Of a DNA stretch of 32,373 nucleotides, positions 26,272 through 32,373 are shown piece by piece. The stretch's first letter is position 1, and every line of letters begins with the position of its first letter. Source of the stretch: Candidatus Parcubacteria bacterium (GTDB taxonomy: Bacteria; Patescibacteriota; Patescibacteriia; Patescibacteriales; UBA12075); the NCBI GenBank assembly GCA_023142215.1, contig JAGLJW010000006.1, positions 1 through 32,373 on the forward strand. Reading direction: 5' to 3'. The notes below the pieces were generated by a model, which worked only from the letters and a program-made list of their open reading frames with translations, was not told the origin of the DNA and did not search any database. Made by a program: the position numbers and the translations under genes.

Positions 26272-27180
26272 TTATTTTCCAAGCATTGTTTTCCAATCTT
26301 TTACATCTCTATCATCATCTTCAATCATTTTACAAGCATAACCACAAAAACATTTAATGCGCCAATTTCCAGAAATTGAATCCAATGCCCAAGCCATAGG
26401 ATGATCATGGTGATTAGTGTCACTTACAATATAAATTTCTGGAATTTCATTTTTGAGAGCTAAAAGTGCAACAACTAAACCAATAGGCACATAATCATCC
26501 ACATAGAACCTTATACTCTCAGGTGTTTGACCTGCTCGTTCTCCAGGCATCATCACATCCGTCATCAAAATATCAATCTTGTTATCTTGAATAACATCTC
26601 TTGCCTCAGAAAAATTCTTAGCAGTAATTAAATCATAATCACCAGCTAATTGTTTTTGAGCCATACGCAAATTATACCGATTGTCATCTACTACCAATAA
26701 TTTTTTCATACTTTCCCCTTTTTCCTTAAGTTCATTTCTAATTTTAACCGCTTTAAACGCTGATTTGATAATTTCATCTGTCCAACTTTTAATTGGAGTT
26801 GCATATCTATGTACATTGACTTCATAACTGCCTTCCATAAGATCAGCAAAAAGATGAGCAAAAGGATTTATCTTCTTAATCTCTTTAGCAATTTCTGCCA
26901 TACTTTTTTCAGGACTTGTTTTTCCACTTTCAGACAAACTCAGATTTGGATACTTCCAATCATTTGGATAATTCCAAGCATCTAAAATTACAATATCAGC
27001 ATCAATACATTCTTGTAAAAAATTTTCTTTTTTCTTTCCTCCAAGAAAACCGCCAAAACCTTTCAATACCACTTCTTCATCTGCCATTTTTTTATATTCA
27101 GAAAACAAAAGTCCACAATTGCCATAATATCGGTCATTCTTTCCTTCCGAAGACGCACAATGCAAAACAATTTTAACCAT
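26272..27180 (-). CDS. Unknown N-terminal domain fused to receiver-like domain
   Basis: N-terminal MVKIVLHCASSEGKNDRYYGNC...; C-terminal MKKLLVVDDNRYNLRMAQKQL...MTDVMMPG; possible internal start at 26709 with its own purine-rich SD (AAAGGGGAAAGT-ATG). Confidence 0.8.
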   Translation of the reverse strand: MVKIVLHCASSEGKNDRYYGNCGLLFSEYKKMADEEVVLKGFGGFLGGKKKENFLQECIDADIVILDAWNYPNDWKYPNLSLSESGKTSPEKSMAEIAKEIKKINPFAHLFADLMEGSYEVNVHRYATPIKSWTDEIIKSAFKAVKIRNELKEKGESMKKLLVVDDNRYNLRMAQKQLAGDYDLITAKNFSEARDVIQDNKIDILMTDVMMPGERAGQTPESIRFYVDDYVPIGLVVALLALKNEIPEIYIVSDTNHHDHPMAWALDSISGNWRIKCFCGYACKMIEDDDRDVKDWKTMLGK

Positions 27181-27352
27181 TTTTCTTCTCCTATTTGAAT
27201 TTAAAAAACATTAAACTTAATTGTTTAATGAATAAACTTTAATATCTATAAACATTTATGTCAATATATCCCGACTTAAAAATATATAGCTCCTAATATT
27301 AGATAAATTATAACCATAATTTGTTTAAAAAATGAGTTAAATCTTAAAAAAG

Positions 27353-27381
27353 TTGACAAAAAAACAGAAAAATGATACACT
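27353..27381 (+). promoter_or_regulatory. Sigma-70 promoter of the TrmB-like gene
   Basis: TTGACA-N17-TACACT. Confidence 0.75.
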
Positions 27382-27390
27382 AAAAAAGTA

Positions 27391-27406
27391 GTCGGAGATT
27401 ACCGAC
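27391..27406. promoter_or_regulatory. Candidate TrmB operator
   Basis: GTCGG-agatta-CCGAC, located at the expected transcription start region. Confidence 0.5.
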
Positions 27407-27421
27407 ATTCTCTTTAAATCT

Positions 27422-28153
27422 ATGCAATTAAATGAAGTTTTAGCTCAATTTGGGCTTCAAAACAAAGAAGATGATGTATATTTAGCATTATTAGAATTAG
27501 GTCAAGCAGGAGTATTTGAAATATCCGTTAAAGCAAGTATAAAAAGGACAACCACTTATGATGTTTTAGAAAACTTAAAAAGAAAAGGATTAGTTGGTCA
27601 AACAATAAAAGGAAACAAAAGATTATTTTATGCGGAAGAACCTGAGACTTTAAATAAATTATTAGAAGATAAAAAAAATAAACTCAACGAAATAATGCCA
27701 CTATTAAAATCTCTGTGCAATACAGCAGGAACAAAACCACGCATTAGATATTACGAAGGTAAAACTGGATTAAAAGAAGTGTATAAAGACACGCTAAATT
27801 ATAACACAGAAATAATGGCATTTGTTTCAGAAAATATTTCTAAGAAACTAGGAACTTTCTCTGATGAGTATATTAAGAAAAGAATAGAAAAAAAAATTTA
27901 TGCTCGTGTAATCGCGTCAGCAAATGATTTCATGAAAAATTATAAGAACAAAGACAAAGAATATCTTAAAAAAACTCGCCTAGTACCTAAAGAACAATTT
28001 CCCTTTTCAATTGAAATGAATATCTATGGCAACAAAGTTGGCTACATTTCTTTTCAAGAAGAAATAGCTATAATTATTGAAAGTAATGAAATTTCAAATA
28101 ATATGAAATTACTATTTGAACTAGCATGGAAAGGAGCAAAAAAAACTACATAA
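27422..28153 (+). CDS. TrmB-family transcriptional regulator
   Basis: QFGLQNKEDDVYLALLELGQAGVFEISVKASIKRTTTYDVLENLKRKGLV, then GKTGLKEVYKDTL. Confidence 0.9.
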   Translation: MQLNEVLAQFGLQNKEDDVYLALLELGQAGVFEISVKASIKRTTTYDVLENLKRKGLVGQTIKGNKRLFYAEEPETLNKLLEDKKNKLNEIMPLLKSLCNTAGTKPRIRYYEGKTGLKEVYKDTLNYNTEIMAFVSENISKKLGTFSDEYIKKRIEKKIYARVIASANDFMKNYKNKDKEYLKKTRLVPKEQFPFSIEMNIYGNKVGYISFQEEIAIIIESNEISNNMKLLFELAWKGAKKTT

Positions 28154-28169
28154 TAAATAAAAAATTTGT

Positions 28170-28209
28170 GCTACAAAAAAAACTTTCTTTTTCAAGAAAG
28201 TTTTTTTGT
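28170..28209 (+). terminator. Rho-independent terminator
   Basis: AAAAAAACTTTCTT-tttc-AAGAAAGTTTTTTT. Confidence 0.8.
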
Positions 28210-28213
28210 ATTA

Positions 28214-28237
28214 TGAGCAGGTAGAGGAAATCGAAAC
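28214..28237. repeat. Degenerate copy of the tRNA-Gly 3' end (21/24 identical to 30972-30995)
   Basis: TGAGCAGGTAGAGGAAATCGAAAC vs TGAGCGGGTAGAGGGAATCGAACC. Confidence 0.65.
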
Positions 28238-28336
28238 TTAAATAACCTATTTTGGCTAACTTACAATATTAGTCTAAAATACGATATTCATTTTAAAGTT
28301 AGGTAAAATATCAATCTCACAAAGTGTCTCAAAATG

Positions 28337-28385
28337 TCACTAAAAATCAATATTTTCACTCAATTTTCACTAAACTATCACTAAA
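28337..28385. repeat. Cluster of TCACTAAA-type short repeats
   Basis: TCACTAAA at 28337, 28367 and 28378, plus TTCACTCA at 28355. Confidence 0.5.
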
Positions 28386-28478
28386 CGTGATAATAAGCAG
28401 TATGGATGAGTGGAATTACAGAGGAAAAAGACACTTTCAGTTGAAATATTGAAAGTGCCTTTTTGTTTTTAAAATAAG

Positions 28479-28925
28479 TTAGTTGGTATTAGAGTTAATT
28501 ATATTGTATTTAATATCAAGAGGAAGTTCAGCAACAGTATTATATTTTTTAGTTTCTTCATTTTTTAGTCCAATTCTGTATGTGTATCTTCCTTCTCCTG
28601 AAATAATTAATCCATTAAACTGCATTTGAACTCTTATTTTGTTAACACCTTTTTTTATCTCAAATGGTTGAGTTATTTCTTTTATTAAATTATTCTGAGG
28701 GTCAATTATTTCAATTTTGATTTCCCCTTTTTCTTTTTCCTTTATGTCACTACGAACGATATAGCTTACCAAGTTATAACTTATTCCTTGTAAATTTATT
28801 TTATCTACTTGTTTTCCTTTTTTAATATCAATAGTTATTTCCTCTAAGGAATCAATTAAACTCAAAGCGTTAGTCTCCTGGTCTATAATTGATTTGTGAC
28901 ATAATATTGACCAAACATGTTTCAT
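28479..28925 (-). CDS. Hypothetical protein (beta-rich, possibly DUF6941-like)
   Basis: 148-aa ORF; MKHVWSILCHKSIIDQETNALSLIDSLEEI... Confidence 0.65.
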   Translation of the reverse strand: MKHVWSILCHKSIIDQETNALSLIDSLEEITIDIKKGKQVDKINLQGISYNLVSYIVRSDIKEKEKGEIKIEIIDPQNNLIKEITQPFEIKKGVNKIRVQMQFNGLIISGEGRYTYRIGLKNEETKKYNTVAELPLDIKYNIINSNTN

Positions 28926-28936
28926 ATTTTTATTGT

Positions 28937-29362
28937 TTATTTAGAATTAGTTATTTTAAAATTATTTCTTACACGAGCGTAGTTTGGATATTCCATTGAC
29001 TGATTTTCCTTGAATTCACTATTTTGAGTAGATGTAATAATGTAATAATTGGTTGAAATTATTTGTTCTCCTGTGATTAAATCTTCTCCATCTACAATCA
29101 ATTGTTTATTTAATGCTTTAAAAATTTTATACAATAGATTTATTCCCATATTGTAATTACCATTTTCAATATCTGAAATAATTCTTTGTGTTGTTTGAGC
29201 TGATTCTCTTAGTTTTTGTTGGCTCATTTTTTTCTCTGCCCTTGCTTGAAATATCTTGCTAGATAATCTTGTTTGAAACATGGCAACAGAAAAAGACTCT
29301 TTTAGTTTTTTTGAATTTTTAAGAGTAAATAATTCATTATATTTTTTTAAAAGGTTGTTCAT
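28937..29362 (-). CDS. XRE-family HTH protein, probable type II antitoxin
   Basis: RAEKKMSQQKLRESAQTTQRIISDIENGNYNMGINLLYKIFKALNKQL. Confidence 0.8.
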   Translation of the reverse strand: MNNLLKKYNELFTLKNSKKLKESFSVAMFQTRLSSKIFQARAEKKMSQQKLRESAQTTQRIISDIENGNYNMGINLLYKIFKALNKQLIVDGEDLITGEQIISTNYYIITSTQNSEFKENQSMEYPNYARVRNNFKITNSK

Positions 29363-29377
29363 ATTTTTAATATAACT

Positions 29378-29827
29378 TTAAATTTCATTTATTAATTCTT
29401 GGTAGAACTCAGGTAAAATTATTGCTTTCTCATTGTTAGATTTATAATCATCATAATACGACTGAGCAGTGTTTTTTTTCTTTTTTATTAAGTTGGCTAT
29501 TTTTCCAGTTGATTTATAGATGTCTGGTTTTGCATAACCAGTTAGAATAATTATTTTTTTATTAATGCTGTCTAGAAAATATGGGAATCTCAATAATGTA
29601 GAACTATTTTTTATACGAATTTCTATGTAGTCAAAGTCATGTTGCTTTTTTAGAATATGACTATCAGGAATTCCATTTTTTTCCTGAGCATGTTTCTATC
29701 TTGGTAAAATACATTTAACAAGTTCTGTATTTTGAAAATCTGGAGAGCTTCTATTTCTTTCTAACAGAAAATCTAAAGTTGGTATTTTCTTTAATCTAAG
29801 ATCAGAACAATACAAAAATAATTCCAT
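29378..29827 (-). pseudogene. RelE/HigB-like toxin gene interrupted by an in-frame TAG
   Basis: 29696..29884 and 29378..29593 are in the same frame; MELFLYCSD...LVKCILPR*KHAQEKNGIPDSHILKKQHDFDYIEIRIKNSSTLLRFPYFLDSINKKIIILTGYAKP... Confidence 0.65.
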
Positions 29828-29970
29828 AATTATGTAATAAAGTTTAATAATAACATTATACCTTATCAGGTGTAATGATGTCAATATGCTAGAATTCGGG
29901 AGTGTATAATAAATATAAAAAAGGACACTACATGCATGTAATATCCTTTGATTGTATTTTTACATAACTA

Positions 29971-30819
29971 CTAATCACTTAAGGCTTCAATTATTTGAAC
30001 CCGTTCTTTGTTGGAAATAAACTGCATCTTCCTAATAGCTCTGTTTATACTAATCTCAATTTTTGAAATAGTAAGACCAAATTGTTTAGAAAGTTCAGAG
30101 CGTTTCATAAACTCATGTCCGTTTAAACTATACTTATGCATAATGAGCTTTTTTTCTAGCTCGTTTAATTTTTCTAGCCTTTTATCAACCAATTTTGAAA
30201 GATCATTACGACTCAATATTTCTTCTGGACTCTTTGCTCCTTTGTTTATAATTATTTCTTTCAAATCACCCCCTTTGCCATCTCTTTCGTTCTTCTTATC
30301 TAAAAATAGGTTCTTCTTCATAAGATTCTGATAAAACAATACATCATTTTCATTCATGCTTATTAAACCTGCAATTTCTTCAGTAGTAGGAAACCTCTCT
30401 TTTCTCTTCTCGAAATCTCTAATAACCTTTCTCATCAACAAAAGTATTTCTTGGATATGACCGGGGGGTCTTATTTCATTTGAATTATCATAAATATATT
30501 CAAAAATTTTTTGCTTTATCCACCAAGTTGCATAAGTTGATAATTTACCTCTACTAGGATTCCACTTTTGAACAGCTCTTATTAAACCATTGTTTCCCTC
30601 TTGGATGACATCTAACAATCCATCTTTATCTCTAGTGTATTTTTTTGCCAGAAAAACTACTAACCGTAAATTTGCTTTAACAAGCTCATCTTCAGCATGT
30701 TTATCACCTTTCTCTATCTTACGGGCTAATTTAGCAGATTCGTCTTTAGATAGCATTTTAATTGCAAACACTTCTCTTAAGTACCTACCTAACATCGAGT
30801 TATCTTTAAACTCGTTCAT
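29971..30819 (-). CDS. RNA polymerase sigma-70 family factor
   Basis: LGRYLREVFAIKMLSKDE, NLRLVVFLAKKYTRDKDGLLDVIQEGNNGLIRAVQKW, LSTYATWWIKQKI, C-terminal HTH; SD AAGGAGAT. Confidence 0.93.
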   Translation of the reverse strand: MNEFKDNSMLGRYLREVFAIKMLSKDESAKLARKIEKGDKHAEDELVKANLRLVVFLAKKYTRDKDGLLDVIQEGNNGLIRAVQKWNPSRGKLSTYATWWIKQKIFEYIYDNSNEIRPPGHIQEILLLMRKVIRDFEKRKERFPTTEEIAGLISMNENDVLFYQNLMKKNLFLDKKNERDGKGGDLKEIIINKGAKSPEEILSRNDLSKLVDKRLEKLNELEKKLIMHKYSLNGHEFMKRSELSKQFGLTISKIEISINRAIRKMQFISNKERVQIIEALSD

Positions 30820-30973
30820 TTCTTCATCTCCTTATTGAAATTTATTATTAAATTAAAAATATTTTAAAATGATCAAAGCTATTTTAACTTTAACATGTTC
30901 TTAAATGGTTCAATCAAAAAAATAAACATTTATCTCTCCAAACTAAATACATAAGAGGCTTGTTTTCTACGTG

Positions 30974-31046
30974 AGCGGGTAGAGGGAATCGAACCCTCAT
31001 CCTCGGCTTGGAAGGCCGACATATTAAACCGTTATACTATACCCGC
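30974..31046 (-). tRNA. tRNA-Gly(TCC), CCA not encoded
   Basis: GCGGGTA/TACCCGC acceptor; TCGGC-CTTCCAA-GCCGA anticodon arm; T-arm GAGGG-TTCGATT-CCCTC. Confidence 0.92.
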
Positions 31047-31110
31047 GATATTCAAATTTTAACTATTAACCATAATAACAAATGAATCTTAATTGTCAAT
31101 TGTCATTTTG

Positions 31111-31185
31111 TCGGGGAGCCGGGATTCGAACCCGGGATCTCACGGTCCCAAACCGCGCGCCCTAAGCCAGCTAGGCCACACCCCG
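31111..31185 (-). tRNA. tRNA-Pro(TGG), CCA not encoded
   Basis: CGGGGTG/CTCCCCG acceptor; CGCGG-TTTGGGA-CCGTG anticodon arm; CCGGG-TTCGAAT-CCCGG T-arm. Confidence 0.9.
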
Positions 31186-31204
31186 AAATGTCCATTAAAA
31201 AAAT

Positions 31205-31891
31205 CTATCTAAAATACTTTTTCATTCCATCAATCCAACCTATCATTCTAAAAAAACATTTAACATTATATATTCTGATATGAGCAGTTCCAAATGGTAA
31301 AGATTTTTTATTTCTAATTCCTTTGCTACTTTTATTCAACTTAGCACAAGTCTTTATAAATTTATCCTTTGTTAAACCTGTGACTTCAGACCATCTAATT
31401 ACTGCTTTATCAATATTCACATTCGGATGAACAATTATCTGAATTTTAAATTTTTCTTCATACTCTTTGAAATATTTTCGAAAAAATTTCATCATTAAAA
31501 TAATCATCTCTTCGTCTGAATTCACAAAATCAACAACCTTCCATTTACTCCCATAAGCCCCTTTTTTATAACCTTCAGCCCAATATAGCGAAACCCCTAT
31601 TATAAATAAATCATCTTTGGCAAATATCTTAAATTCATTCTCTCCTATTAATTTAATCTCTTCAACTCTCTCTTTAGCTAAAATTGTTTGCCTTTTATTT
31701 CTTTGAATTAATTTTAAAGTACTCCTTTCATAAGATCTTTCTGATATCTTTTTTTTAGCTTTTTCGCTAATTTCAATATCTTTCAACCAATAACTTAAGG
31801 TGCTTTTAACAACACCAATTTCTTTAGTTATTTGACTATAACTGTTTCCGTCTTTTCTTAATTGTATTGCTAACTTCTTTTTTTGTTTCAT
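31205..31891 (-). CDS. HTH protein with possible LAGLIDADG-like homing endonuclease fold
   Basis: N-terminal resolvase-type HTH (YSQITKEIGVVKSTLSYWLKDI); LFIIGVSLYWAEGYKKG... and FFRMIGWIDGMKKYF resemble degenerate LAGLIDADG helices. Confidence 0.55.
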   Translation of the reverse strand: MKQKKKLAIQLRKDGNSYSQITKEIGVVKSTLSYWLKDIEISEKAKKKISERSYERSTLKLIQRNKRQTILAKERVEEIKLIGENEFKIFAKDDLFIIGVSLYWAEGYKKGAYGSKWKVVDFVNSDEEMIILMMKFFRKYFKEYEEKFKIQIIVHPNVNIDKAVIRWSEVTGLTKDKFIKTCAKLNKSSKGIRNKKSLPFGTAHIRIYNVKCFFRMIGWIDGMKKYFR

Positions 31892-31948
31892 AATATTGAA
31901 CCTATGAGATACTGATAGTATAACATAGGTTCAAATTTATGACAACTG

Positions 31949-32278
31949 TGCCGCGGGACAGATTTGAACTGTCGACACAAGGATTTTCCAAAATTTTTCT
32001 TGGATTTCTCACAAGGATCGGACTATATCATCTCCGGTAAACTAAATACTACGGAGTTGGGCGCTAATGCAAGATTATTGTTGGGACTCACTTGCTAGTC
32101 TCTACACCTTCCTTAAAACTTAAACCCTTTAAGGCTTGGCTCGGGATTGTCATACCGCGTAAAATCACTATGTGATCACATGGCTTAGATTTCCCCGAAT
32201 TCACCCAATTTGCACATTAATGTTTCCATTAAAGGGACCGAAATTCAGTCCTTTGCTCTACCCCTGAGCTACCGCGGC
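31949..32278 (-). tRNA. tRNA-Phe(GAA) interrupted by a group I intron (exons 32278-32247 and 31988-31949)
   Basis: Exons give GCCGCGG..CCGCGGC, AAGGA-CTGAAAA-TCCTT, GACAG-TTCAAAT-CTGTC after intron removal. Confidence 0.9.
31989..32246 (-). other. Group I self-splicing intron (~258 nt)
   Basis: Conserved-core strings on - strand: AATTCGGGGAAATCTAAG (P), AATCCCGAGCC (Q), GTGTAGAGACTA (R), GATATAGTCC (S); P1 U.G at the 5' splice site; last base G. Confidence 0.9.
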
Positions 32279-32351
32279 TTATCAACCATTAACATTTAAC
32301 TAAATAATTAAAAATCAAGGATCTTTACAAATAGTTAATTGTTAATTTTGT

Positions 32352-32373
32352 TGCGGGAGTTGGATTCGAACCA
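32352..32373 (-). tRNA. Partial tRNA (3' end only), identity undetermined
   Basis: - strand TGGTTCGAATCCAACTCCCGCA: T-arm and acceptor 3' strand at the window edge. Confidence 0.75.

Noticed and set aside
28214-28237. Functional second tRNA-Gly
   Set aside because: Only ~24 bp of 3' end is recognisable; no anticodon or D arm.
29696-29698. Recoded genetic code (stop codon reassignment)
   Set aside because: Long ORFs here terminate normally at TAA/TAG/TGA (e.g. TGA at 6336), and only one gene has an internal TAG; local mutation is simpler.

Overview
AT-rich bacterial chromosomal window. Gene content (small genome style, RNase J, O-antigen ligase family protein, degenerate receiver proteins, sparse Shine-Dalgarno sites) suggests a Patescibacteria/CPR-like organism, but that placement is inference. 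The housekeeping core on the - strand is infC-rpmI-rplT-secG-SBP-rnj, plus maf and a lone fabZ. There is also a two-component system with two paralogous lipoproteins, an AbiE toxin-antitoxin pair, a VWA/membrane J-domain operon, an O-antigen ligase gene carrying several embedded repeats, a GH1 glycosidase, and a regulatory cluster (receivers, receiver-methyltransferase, sigma4/alpha-CTD chimera, TrmB). The right end has a sigma-70 factor and a tRNA cluster. Strongest observations: (1) a ~258-nt group I intron between U33 and G34 of a tRNA-Phe(GAA) gene, next to a possible free-standing LAGLIDADG-like gene; (2) a 160-bp hairpin MITE-like element between infC and rpmI, with a 34-bp minimal relative flanked by a 5-bp direct repeat that forms the end of abiEi; (3) a segmental duplication with internal deletions in the receiver / sigma4-alphaCTD locus; (4) a degenerate direct repeat of the tRNA-Gly 3' end bounding ~2.7 kb of accessory genes; (5) A8-homopolymer frameshifts in a VWA gene and a methyltransferase remnant; (6) an in-frame amber codon in a HigB/RelE-like toxin. 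No database search or folding program was run; family names come from motif recognition.
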